Source of the DNA: UBA10427 sp003500135 | GTDB lineage: Bacteria > Bacteroidota > Bacteroidia > Cytophagales > Cyclobacteriaceae | Assembly (NCBI GenBank): GCA_963966275.1 | Contig: CAWZYQ010000041.1 | Coordinates: forward strand, 1 to 27,288 | DNA: 27,288 bases | Direction of reading: 5' to 3' | In this document: positions 15,324 through 22,858 of the stretch, one piece after another | Layout of the letters: every line of letters begins with the position of its first letter | Numbering within the stretch: the first letter of the stretch is position 1 | Position numbers and translations under genes: made by a program | The notes under the pieces: model-generated | The model's database searches: none | What the model saw: only the letters and a program-made list of their open reading frames with translations | What the model was told of the DNA's origin: nothing

Positions 15324-16592
15324 TTAATATTGATATCTGTCTTTCCAGAAAAAGCGGAGCCTTTTCCTGAATTCTTCTTCACGGCTGTTTTGTCCCGGTT
15401 CATAAAATGCAGTTCCTGATATTTGATCAGGCAGAAATTCCTGATCTACAAAGTTATTGGGAAAGTCGTGAGCATATTTGTAGCCCTTACCGTAATCCAG
15501 GTCTTTCATCAGTTTGGTAGGTGCATTTCGTATATGCATGGGCACCGGCAAGTCGCCCGATTGTTTTAACGCGGCCTGGGCTTTGTTGATGGCTTGGTAG
15601 CTGGCATTGCTTTTGGGAGAGCATGCCAGGTAAATAACGCATTGCGATAAAATGATCCGAGCCTCTGGATAGCCGATCATATTGACTGCCTGAAAGGCGT
15701 TAGTTGCCATGATCAGGGCGGTCGGGTTGGCATTACCGATATCTTCCGAAGCCAGTATGACCAGTCTTCGTGCAATAAATTTCACATCCTCTCCGCCTTC
15801 GATCATGCGGGCCAGCCAGTACACCGCAGCATTTGGGTCGCTGCCCCTGATGGATTTAATAAACGCCGAAATAATATCGTAGTGTTGCTCGCCGGTCTTA
15901 TCGTAGATCGCTATTTTTTGCTGGGCTACTTCAATCACCATTTCATTGGTGATCACTACTGGTCCTTGGGCAACGGACTGAACGGTCAATTCCAGCAGAT
16001 TTAACAGTTTACGGGCATCACCGCCGGATAAACGAAATAGGGCATCAGTTTCCTTCAGCTCGATTTCCCTTTTTTTCAAAATACTGTCCCCGGTAAGCGC
16101 CTTGTCCAGCAATAGCTTCAAATGCTCTTTTTCCAAAGGTTTTAACACATAGATCTGGCAGCGGGAGAGCAGGGCAGAGTTGACTTCGAACGAAGGGTTT
16201 TCAGTAGTGGCGCCAATCAGGGTGATCACCCCTTTTTCCACTGCCCCCAGCAAGGCATCTTGTTGCGATTTGTTAAACCGGTGGATCTCATCAATAAACA
16301 GGATGATTTTGCCTGACCGCTTCGCACTGCCAATTACTTCGCGGACATCCTTTACACCAGCGCTTATTGCACTAAGTGTTTTGAACGATTGATGCACTTC
16401 GTTGGCGATAATATTGGCGATGGTGGTTTTGCCTACCCCAGGTGGCCCCCACAAGATCATGGACGGCACCAGGCCCTGCTCAATATTCCTCCGCAATACG
16501 GCTTTTGGTCCCACGAGGTGGTCCTGTCCGATCAAATGATCCAGTTTTGTGGGTCTTATTCTTTCCGCTAAAGGTATATTACTATCAATCAT
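15324..16592 (-). CDS. rarA: Replication-associated recombination protein RarA (MgsA), AAA+ ATPase
   Basis: A 422-residue cytoplasmic AAA+ ATPase related to clamp loaders, acting at stalled replication forks. Walker A is GPPGVGKT (49-56), Walker B is ILFIDEIH (97-104), and sensor 1/arginine-finger segments are IGATTENPSFEVNSALLSR (126-144). The MgsA-type C-terminal domain includes IRGSDPNAAVYWLARMIEGG and HIRNAPTKLMKDLDYGKGY, both strongly conserved in the family. Length is normal. The ATG at 16592 gives MIDSNIPLAERIRP, which is the expected opening. The gene is isolated, with an AT-rich 531-bp interval upstream and the converging nnr downstream. Confidence 0.95.
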   Translation of the reverse strand: MIDSNIPLAERIRPTKLDHLIGQDHLVGPKAVLRRNIEQGLVPSMILWGPPGVGKTTIANIIANEVHQSFKTLSAISAGVKDVREVIGSAKRSGKIILFIDEIHRFNKSQQDALLGAVEKGVITLIGATTENPSFEVNSALLSRCQIYVLKPLEKEHLKLLLDKALTGDSILKKREIELKETDALFRLSGGDARKLLNLLELTVQSVAQGPVVITNEMVIEVAQQKIAIYDKTGEQHYDIISAFIKSIRGSDPNAAVYWLARMIEGGEDVKFIARRLVILASEDIGNANPTALIMATNAFQAVNMIGYPEARIILSQCVIYLACSPKSNASYQAINKAQAALKQSGDLPVPMHIRNAPTKLMKDLDYGKGYKYAHDFPNNFVDQEFLPDQISGTAFYEPGQNSREEEFRKRLRFFWKDRYQY

Positions 16593-17073
16593 GCCAAATC
16601 ATTGTGTTTCTGTGTAAATGTGCAAGCTAAATTAAACAGAATAAAATCCCACTATACTAATTGATGTCAATATATGCTATATGCAATTGGGTGTTCAGTG
16701 TATTTTTTGTCTGTGTAAATTTAAAATGTACAATATATAAATCTGCGCTTTAATTTTATGATTTTGATAACCAAAGCCTGAATTAGTTATATTTGAATTA
16801 AGTTGTTGAATAACCGGAGTGATTTCATTTTGCAAATTATAAATGTGAATATCGATAAAACTGACCCAGGCCAAAATCATATTGCAAAAAAATAACGAAA
16901 ATTGATTGATAATACACCCGGATTTATGTATTTATGTATATCTAAATAGGAGTGGAAAGAAATGGTTTTGAAAAAAGAATAAGGGTATTTTGGCATGAAG
17001 AGGAGCTAAATATCATTCCCTTATCTTAAAAAAATTAAATTTCTCTAACATACTCTGATCAACGCACGCTGAA
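16593..17073. other. AT-rich interval without a gene
   Basis: Between the rarA start and the terminator of the tyrosine operon I find no convincing gene. The longest frame (16695-16880, minus) is a 61-codon run in AT-rich sequence with no recognisable motif or start signal. The first 50 bases before rarA must hold its promoter, but no exact TAnnTTTG element is visible. CTGTGTAAAT occurs twice (near 16610 and 16711), without other repeat structure. Confidence 0.6.
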
Positions 17074-17099
17074 AAAAGCCCCGCAGATGCGGGGCTTTT
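17074..17099 (-). terminator. Intrinsic terminator of the tyrosine catabolic operon
   Basis: A strong GC stem (AGCCCCGC 17077-17084 / GCGGGGCT 17089-17096, loop AGAT) is flanked by A and T runs that add three more pairs. On the minus strand it ends in six T. It lies 25 bp past the hppD stop and could work in both directions. Confidence 0.9.
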
Positions 17100-17123
17100 A
17101 CATTTTATTTTGTGTGTTCTTAT

Positions 17124-18263
17124 TTATAAAGTGCCTCTTAATTCCTGCTCGCGTTCAATAGCTTCAAACAATGCTTTGAAATTTCCTTTACCGAAAGATT
17201 TGGCGCCTTTGCGTTGAATGATCTCAAAAAACATTGTCGGACGAGGATTGACGGGCTTGGTGAAGATCTGTAAAAGATAACCTTCATCATCACGATCAAT
17301 CAATATGCCGAGCTCTTTTAAGGGTTTCAGGTCTTCGTCAATCTCGCCGACGCGATCCAGTACATCTTCATAGTATGTGTCGGGAACATAGAGAAAGTCA
17401 ACTCCTCTGTCGCGAAGTGCCATCACTGTTTCAATGATATTGTCGGTTGCCACAGCAATATGCTGAACACCGGCGCCTTCATAAAAATCGAGGTACTCCT
17501 CAATCTGCGACTTTTTCTTTCCTTCGGCCGGCTCGTTGATCGGGAATTTGATGCGGCCATTACCATTACTCATCACCTTACTCATTAGTGCCGTATAATC
17601 CGTCGAGATCTCTTTGTCATCAAAGGAGATCAATTGGGTAAAGCCCATCACTTCGGCATAGAATTTCACCCAGGTATTCATTTCATTCCAGCCTACATTT
17701 CCCACCATGTGGTCGATGTATTTCAAACCGATAGGGGTAGGGTTGTAGTGGCTTTCCCATTTTTGGTAACCGGGAAGAAAGATACCATTGTAGTTTTTGC
17801 GTTCTACGAAAATGTGCACCGTTTCGCCATAGGTATGAATACCCGACATTCTCACTTCGCCCAGATCATCGCTTAAGGTTTTGGGTTCAAAATACGGCCT
17901 GGCGCCCCTTTTGGTAGTTTCATCAAAGGCGCTGAAGGCATCGTCGACGAAAAGGGCCACAGCTTTTACCCCATCGCCATGCTTGTCAATATGTTTACCA
18001 ATATCGGCGCCCGATTTCAATGGACTGGTCAGTACCAGACGTATTTTATCCTGTATCAACACATAAGATTCACGGTCTTTAACCCCGGTTGATAATCCGG
18101 CATACGCCAGCGACTGAAAACCAAAGGCCGTTTTGTAGAAATGTGCTGCCTGCTTGGCATTGCCCACATACAATTCAATATAATCAGTGCCATTGATCGG
18201 CAGAAAGTCTTCCGCATCGGGAAATACTTTTTCAATTGGGGTAGTGTCGTTTTTAGTTTCCAT
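17124..18263 (-). CDS. hppD: 4-hydroxyphenylpyruvate dioxygenase
   Basis: A 379-residue Fe(II) enzyme converting 4-hydroxyphenylpyruvate to homogentisate. It has two vicinal-oxygen-chelate halves. The N-terminal half runs from DYIELYVGNAKQAAHFYKTA to about residue 155. The C-terminal catalytic half has metal ligands His185 (YIDHMVGNV), His268 (GVQHIAVATDNI) and Glu347 (MFFEIIQR). The C-terminal GKGNFKALFEAIEREQ helix, which closes the active site, is present. It is the last gene of the operon, 12 bp after hmgA and just before the terminator. Length and all ligands are normal for the family. Confidence 0.96.
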   Translation of the reverse strand: METKNDTTPIEKVFPDAEDFLPINGTDYIELYVGNAKQAAHFYKTAFGFQSLAYAGLSTGVKDRESYVLIQDKIRLVLTSPLKSGADIGKHIDKHGDGVKAVALFVDDAFSAFDETTKRGARPYFEPKTLSDDLGEVRMSGIHTYGETVHIFVERKNYNGIFLPGYQKWESHYNPTPIGLKYIDHMVGNVGWNEMNTWVKFYAEVMGFTQLISFDDKEISTDYTALMSKVMSNGNGRIKFPINEPAEGKKKSQIEEYLDFYEGAGVQHIAVATDNIIETVMALRDRGVDFLYVPDTYYEDVLDRVGEIDEDLKPLKELGILIDRDDEGYLLQIFTKPVNPRPTMFFEIIQRKGAKSFGKGNFKALFEAIEREQELRGTL

Positions 18264-18275
18264 ATGTAAATGCTT

Positions 18276-19436
18276 TTAGTCTTCTAACCATGATAAATAA
18301 TACTTGCCGTCATCGATATCCATAGCCTGCATCGTAAGCCAAAGCGGCTTGAAGGTATCGATCATAACCGCCAGTTCTGCGGTTTCCTTTTTGCCCAAAC
18401 TTCGCTCCATGGCGCCAGGGTGCGGTCCGTGGGGAATACCTGCCGGGTGCAAGGTGAATTGGCCCTTATCGATATCATTTCGGCTCATAAAATCCCCGTC
18501 TACATAATACAACACTTCGTCTGAGTCAATGTTGCTATGGTTGTAGGGTGCCGGAACCGACTCGGGATGGTAGTCGTACAACCTCGGGCAGAAGCTGCAA
18601 ACCACATAATTATGCCCTTCAAAATTTTGGTGAACCGGTGGAGGCTGGTGTATTCGTCCTGTGATCGGTTCGAAATCATGTATGGAGAAGGCATAAGGGT
18701 AGTTATAGCCATCCCAACCCACCACATCAAAAGGATGTGACGCATAGGTGATCTCATGCAGCTTGTTTTCTTTCTTCACCCTGATCAGGAAGTCACCTTT
18801 TTCATCAATAGTCCGAAGGTTTTCCGGCAGCTTAATATCGCGTTCGCAAAATGGCGAGTGCTCCAGTAGTTGCCCGAAGTTGTTGCGATACCTTTTGGGA
18901 AAATAGATCGGTGAAAATGACTCGAGAATGAGCAGCCGGTTATCCGGTGTGTCAAACTCCATCTGGTAGATCATACCTCTTGGAATAACGAGATAATCAC
19001 CATATTCGAATGGAATTTCCCCCAGGAAGGTTTTGAGTTTTCCGGCGCCCTGATGCACAAAGATCAATTCATCCGCATGGCCGTTTTTGTAAAAGTAGTC
19101 TTTCATCGATTCCTTTGGTGCCGCAACGTTTATGATCACATCGTTATTGAGCATTAAAGGTGTACGGCTTTCCAGAAAATCGTTTTTTGGGGGCACATCG
19201 AAGCCTACCAGTCTTCTGGGCGTGATATTTTTATTGTCCACCACTTCAGGCGTCATATCTATTGGCTCCCTGATCGACCTGATCATGGTTGGCCGGTGAA
19301 TATGATACAAAAGCGATGACATGCCGCTAAACCCTTCAGTGCCAAACAACTGCTCGTAATAGTAGCCGCCGTCCGGCTTCTTGAAGGTGGTATGCCGCTT
19401 TTGGGGTATCTTTCCTAGCTTATGATATATTGGCAT
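18276..19436 (-). CDS. hmgA: Homogentisate 1,2-dioxygenase
   Basis: A 386-residue cupin-fold iron dioxygenase that opens homogentisate to maleylacetoacetate. The N-terminal MPIYHKLGKIPQKRHTTF opening matches the compact Bacteroidota form, shorter than the 430-450 residue proteobacterial and eukaryotic enzymes. The iron-site region is visible as PYNHSNIDSDEVLYYVDG (297-314; likely ligands His300 and Glu307) and LHPAGIPHGPHPG (329-341; His336). The central QGAGKLKTFLGEIPFEYGDY is a cupin strand pair. The gene is between the flavin reductase-like gene (30 bp upstream) and hppD (12 bp downstream) in a single operon. Confidence 0.95.
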   Translation of the reverse strand: MPIYHKLGKIPQKRHTTFKKPDGGYYYEQLFGTEGFSGMSSLLYHIHRPTMIRSIREPIDMTPEVVDNKNITPRRLVGFDVPPKNDFLESRTPLMLNNDVIINVAAPKESMKDYFYKNGHADELIFVHQGAGKLKTFLGEIPFEYGDYLVIPRGMIYQMEFDTPDNRLLILESFSPIYFPKRYRNNFGQLLEHSPFCERDIKLPENLRTIDEKGDFLIRVKKENKLHEITYASHPFDVVGWDGYNYPYAFSIHDFEPITGRIHQPPPVHQNFEGHNYVVCSFCPRLYDYHPESVPAPYNHSNIDSDEVLYYVDGDFMSRNDIDKGQFTLHPAGIPHGPHPGAMERSLGKKETAELAVMIDTFKPLWLTMQAMDIDDGKYYLSWLED

Positions 19437-19466
19437 TTCTTTTTTGGGTTATGTTTTCTTTAACGT

Positions 19467-20375
19467 TTACGAAAACGTAGCGTTTTGCAATAAAACTTTC
19501 CAGGCATCTTCCGTCTGGTTTTTGTCCAGCAGATTAGCTGCCAAACGGTGCAAGGCTTCCTGACGCTCTTCTTCAGAAAGGTTTCTATCGTCCAGTATGT
19601 TGAGCACCTCCGGCTTTTGCTGCCAGGCGTTTATTTCCTCCGCTTCCGGAAACTTCTCGACATTCCCCAGTCGCCCAAGTTGATTGCCCGTCAGTATTTT
19701 ACTTAAACGGATATGCCCCGGGATTTGATCCACGCCTATGCCTTTTTGCCTCAGTGGCTTGGGTATGGTAAAAAGCGCCTCACCATTGGCCCGCACATAC
19801 CAGTCGCCACCCATTCTACCGATAGCATCGAGCTTATAGGGGTCGATCTTTTTGTTTTCATCGAGTATGCGTTCATTGACATGTACGAGCAGCACGCGAC
19901 AGAAAATCAGGTTGCCGGCGCCACCCTGGTCGCCGAGTTTGACCACTCGTTCCACTAGGCATTCCATAGATACCGGTGCTTCCAGAACTCTTGGCGGGCT
20001 TACCTTCTTACTTTTTGCTTCGGTAAAGCCTGCTTTTACAAACTCATTTACGCCTTTATCATATTCGGTCGAAGCGAGCGACATCTGTTCAGCCATGCTG
20101 TAGTCGCAAATATTGATCACTACTTCCGGCAGCTCTTCCACGTTCTCCAGGGTGTGCTTCGTGGTATTGTCGCGCACCCTTCTCGCTGGCGAAAAGACCA
20201 GCATAGGCGGATTGGCACTGAAGGCGTTGAAAAAACTATATGGGCTCAGGTTTACCCGGCCCGACTTATCGATTGTGCTGGCAAAAGCTATCGGGCGGGG
20301 CGCTACGGCGCCCAGCAGATAACCATGTAGCTCAGGAGTCGAAACTTTTTGAGGGTCAACGGTTAAATATCCCAT
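19467..20375 (-). CDS. Flavin reductase-like (FMN-binding split-barrel) protein
   Basis: A 302-residue protein. The first 200 residues have the flavin-reductase-like split-barrel fold, with LLGAVAPRPIAFASTID (21-37), NLSPYSFFNAFSANPPM (42-58) and the FMN-phosphate segment RRVRDNTTKH. The last hundred residues form an extension of unknown role ending in a helical stretch (LSEEERQEALHRLAANLLD). Family members either reduce free flavin or act as FMN-dependent oxidoreductases; the exact reaction is not known here. Its ATG follows the fahA stop with no spacer (TAG-ATG), so it belongs firmly to the homogentisate operon. It does not resemble maleylacetoacetate isomerase, the pathway step missing from this operon. 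Confidence 0.82.
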   Translation of the reverse strand: MGYLTVDPQKVSTPELHGYLLGAVAPRPIAFASTIDKSGRVNLSPYSFFNAFSANPPMLVFSPARRVRDNTTKHTLENVEELPEVVINICDYSMAEQMSLASTEYDKGVNEFVKAGFTEAKSKKVSPPRVLEAPVSMECLVERVVKLGDQGGAGNLIFCRVLLVHVNERILDENKKIDPYKLDAIGRMGGDWYVRANGEALFTIPKPLRQKGIGVDQIPGHIRLSKILTGNQLGRLGNVEKFPEAEEINAWQQKPEVLNILDDRNLSEEERQEALHRLAANLLDKNQTEDAWKVLLQNATFS

Positions 20376-21656
20376 CTATCTAGCAGGTAATATCTTTGAA
20401 CTTACTTCTCCAAATCCGATGCGCACGCCATTTCCTTCGGCATATGCACGCATGGTTACCGTATCGCCATCCAGCAGAAATTTTCGTTCCGAGCCATCGT
20501 CAAGCTTGAGCGGTTTCGTGCCTTTCCAGGCCAGTTCCAGCATGGAACCGAAAGATTTCGGATCACTGCCGCTTATGGTGCCCGAAGCATACATATCGCC
20601 AATGCCCAGGTTACAACCATTTACCGTGTGGTGTGCCAGCTGCTGATTGACGTTCCAGTACAAGTATTTAAAGTTCGAATGGCATATTTTGTTTTCATTT
20701 CCGCCTTCAGGATGTAAAAACACCTCAAGCTCGATATCAAAAGCTTTTTTGCCTTCCGTTTTCAAATAAGGTAAAACTTCAGGCTCCTGTTTAGGGCTTT
20801 CTGTACGGAAAGGCTCCAAAGCATCCATGGTGACGATCCAGGGCGAAATGGAGGATCCGAAGTTTTTACCAAGAAATGGGCCCAAAGGCTGGTATTCCCA
20901 GGCTTGTATATCACGTGCCGACCAGTCGTTGAACAATACAAAACCGAATATGTATTCTTCAGCTTCTGCCGTGCTCACGCTATTGCCCATCCCGTTTTCC
21001 TTGCAGGTAATAAAAGCCATTTCCAGCTCGAAGTCCAGGCGCCTCGACGGGCCAAAAGAAGGTTGGTCATCCTGAGGGTCTTTATACTGTCCTTTGGGGC
21101 GCGTGATTGGCGTACCGGAAGGCACTATGCTGCTTGCCCGGCCATGGTATCCCACCGGCAGGTGTCGCCAGTTAGGTAATAATGCATTATTCGGATCGCG
21201 GAACATGGCGCCCACATTCGTGGCATGTTCAATACTGGAATAGAAGTCGGTATAGTCGCGCACAAAAACGGGCATATGCATGGTGACATGATCCATAGGT
21301 CGCATAGCTGCCTGTTTCAGTTCTTCATTGTCGCGCAGCTCTGGGTTATCGGCCAAAAGCAACTGGGAAACCCGGGTACGCACTTTTGAGGCGGCTTGCT
21401 TTCCCAAGGCCATGAATGCATTGAGGGTGTCGTAGGCAAAGACATTGTCTTCCGGCAGGCCCAGTCCGTTTAAATGGCCTTGTTCAAACAGTGCAGCCAG
21501 GTCAATCACCTGATCACCAATGGCTACTCCGGCGTGCGGGGCCTTGTATTCGGTATTGCTGAAAATACCAAAAGGCAAATTTTGAATAGGGAAATCCGAA
21601 TTGGGGGGCACATTTACCCACGTAGTCAAATTCGGATCGTTGGGTTGATGGTTCAT
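20376..21656 (-). CDS. fahA: Fumarylacetoacetase
   Basis: A 426-residue hydrolase that splits fumarylacetoacetate to fumarate and acetoacetate, the last step of tyrosine degradation. It has the FAH N-terminal domain (ENVFAYDTLNAFMALG) and catalytic-domain motifs: metal-ligand Asp in VRDYTDFYSSIEHATNVG, paired Glu in RLDFELEMAF, and Asp in FNDWSARDIQAWEYQPLG. The end GNGVRIGFGEVSSKILPAR is typical. I placed the start at ATG 21656 (MNHQPNDPN) rather than a TTG six codons upstream; GGAG lies about 11 nt before it. It is the first gene of the operon, downstream of a 173-bp interval with two matching palindromes. Confidence 0.95.
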   Translation of the reverse strand: MNHQPNDPNLTTWVNVPPNSDFPIQNLPFGIFSNTEYKAPHAGVAIGDQVIDLAALFEQGHLNGLGLPEDNVFAYDTLNAFMALGKQAASKVRTRVSQLLLADNPELRDNEELKQAAMRPMDHVTMHMPVFVRDYTDFYSSIEHATNVGAMFRDPNNALLPNWRHLPVGYHGRASSIVPSGTPITRPKGQYKDPQDDQPSFGPSRRLDFELEMAFITCKENGMGNSVSTAEAEEYIFGFVLFNDWSARDIQAWEYQPLGPFLGKNFGSSISPWIVTMDALEPFRTESPKQEPEVLPYLKTEGKKAFDIELEVFLHPEGGNENKICHSNFKYLYWNVNQQLAHHTVNGCNLGIGDMYASGTISGSDPKSFGSMLELAWKGTKPLKLDDGSERKFLLDGDTVTMRAYAEGNGVRIGFGEVSSKILPAR

Positions 21657-21720
21657 ATGAATACTTTTCTCCAAACTTTAATTCAACATATTAGTGATGT
21701 AATTTGTAAAATTAAAAATT

Positions 21721-21735
21721 TGGCAATAAACGCCA
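21721..21735. promoter_or_regulatory. Candidate operator 1 upstream of fahA
   Basis: TGGCAATAAACGCCA, an inverted repeat TGGC/GCCA with a 7-bp centre, located 65 bp upstream of the fahA ATG. It matches operator 2 in 13 of 15 positions. No regulator gene is in the window, so the binding protein is unknown. Confidence 0.6.
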
Positions 21736-21770
21736 TGACAACCCAAATAAAATTTTGAATAATTCAAACA

Positions 21771-21791
21771 ATATGGCAGTATACGCCATAT
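21771..21791. promoter_or_regulatory. Candidate operator 2 upstream of fahA
   Basis: TGGCAGTATACGCCA at 21774-21788, extended by ATA/TAT to seven-base arms ATATGGC and GCCATAT. Its centre is 53 bp from that of operator 1, about five helical turns, so both sites face the same side of the DNA. This spacing suits a cooperative or looping dimeric regulator of the tyrosine operon. Confidence 0.6.
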
Positions 21792-21829
21792 TCTGCAAAG
21801 ATTATAAGGCCAAAAGCTGAATTACTTGG

Positions 21830-22858
21830 TTAAAATTCTAATTGACGCAACCCTTTTTCCGCCAAATCCATATGATCATCGGAAATATCGAGGTGGGTCA
21901 CCAGCCGGATGTCACGGGGCCCGAAAGGTACCGCCAGAATTCCAACATTTTTCAGGGCATCCATCACTACTTTTTGGTCCATGGTCTTCTCTGGTGTAAA
22001 AATGACGATGTTCGTTTCCACGGGCATCACGGATTCCACCCACGATAGTCCTTTTAAGGTCTGCTCCAGATGTTCTGCCTTTTCATGGTCTTCTGAAAGG
22101 CGGTGTACATGGTTGCGAATAGCATACAATCCGGCGGCAGCCAGGTAGCCCGCCTGTCGCATGCCGCCACCGAACACTTTTCTGATCCGCAGGGCTTTCG
22201 GTTTGAGGGCATTGGACATCAATAGCGCTGATCCCACCGGTGCGCCCAATCCTTTCGACAGGCAAATGGAAATGGTGTCGAATACATTGCCATAACTTTT
22301 CGGTTCATCACCGGTTTTTACCAACGCATTGAACAAACGGGCCCCATCGAGGTGCAGGGCCAGGTTGTGTTCGCGACATACCTTTTGTATGGCCTCAATT
22401 TCACTGAAGTCGTAGCAGCATCCGCCGCCTTTGTTCATGGTGTTTTCCAATGATACCAAACGGCTGACCGGCGCATGGATGTCATCGGGTTTGATATTTT
22501 CAAGTAGGTGAGCGGCGGTTATCCTTCCGCGGTCGCCATTCAGCAGGCAAGGGGTGACAAGCGAGTTGGCCGCAATACCTCCGCCTTCATATAAATAGAT
22601 ATGCGAACGCTTGTCGCAGATCACCTCATCCTGGGGTTGGGTGTGCAGCCGTATGGCGATCTGGTTGGTCATGGTGCCCGACGGACAAAAAAGCCCGGCT
22701 TCCATGCCGAGCATATCCGCCAGCTCCTGTTCCAGTTTTTTGATCGTTGGGTCTTCACCAAAGACATCATCACCCACTTCAGCCGCCAACATGGCTTCCA
22801 GCATTTCCGGAGTTGGCTTTGTTACGGTATCGCTCCTGAAATCTATAGTTGTACTCAT
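21830..22858 (-). CDS. ltaE: Low-specificity L-threonine aldolase
   Basis: A 342-residue PLP-dependent aldolase that splits threonine or allo-threonine into glycine and acetaldehyde. The start MSTTIDFRSDTVTKPTPEML is the family's typical opening. Other landmarks are VGDDVFGEDPT (28-38), FCPSGTMTNQIA (57-68), HLDGARLFNA (169-178, PLP-contacting Asp171) and SICLSKGLGAPVGS (197-210), where Lys202 is the expected PLP Schiff-base lysine. I chose ATG 22858, which overlaps the stop of the giant TPR gene as ATGA, over an upstream start that would add 26 residues of shadow sequence. The gene ends 173 bp before the fahA ATG. Confidence 0.93.
   Translation of the reverse strand: MSTTIDFRSDTVTKPTPEMLEAMLAAEVGDDVFGEDPTIKKLEQELADMLGMEAGLFCPSGTMTNQIAIRLHTQPQDEVICDKRSHIYLYEGGGIAANSLVTPCLLNGDRGRITAAHLLENIKPDDIHAPVSRLVSLENTMNKGGGCCYDFSEIEAIQKVCREHNLALHLDGARLFNALVKTGDEPKSYGNVFDTISICLSKGLGAPVGSALLMSNALKPKALRIRKVFGGGMRQAGYLAAAGLYAIRNHVHRLSEDHEKAEHLEQTLKGLSWVESVMPVETNIVIFTPEKTMDQKVVMDALKNVGILAVPFGPRDIRLVTHLDISDDHMDLAEKGLRQLEF

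Noticed and set aside
16695..16880. 61-codon frame on the minus strand between hppD and rarA
   Set aside because: AT-rich chance frame with no domain, no clear start context, and no partner gene.
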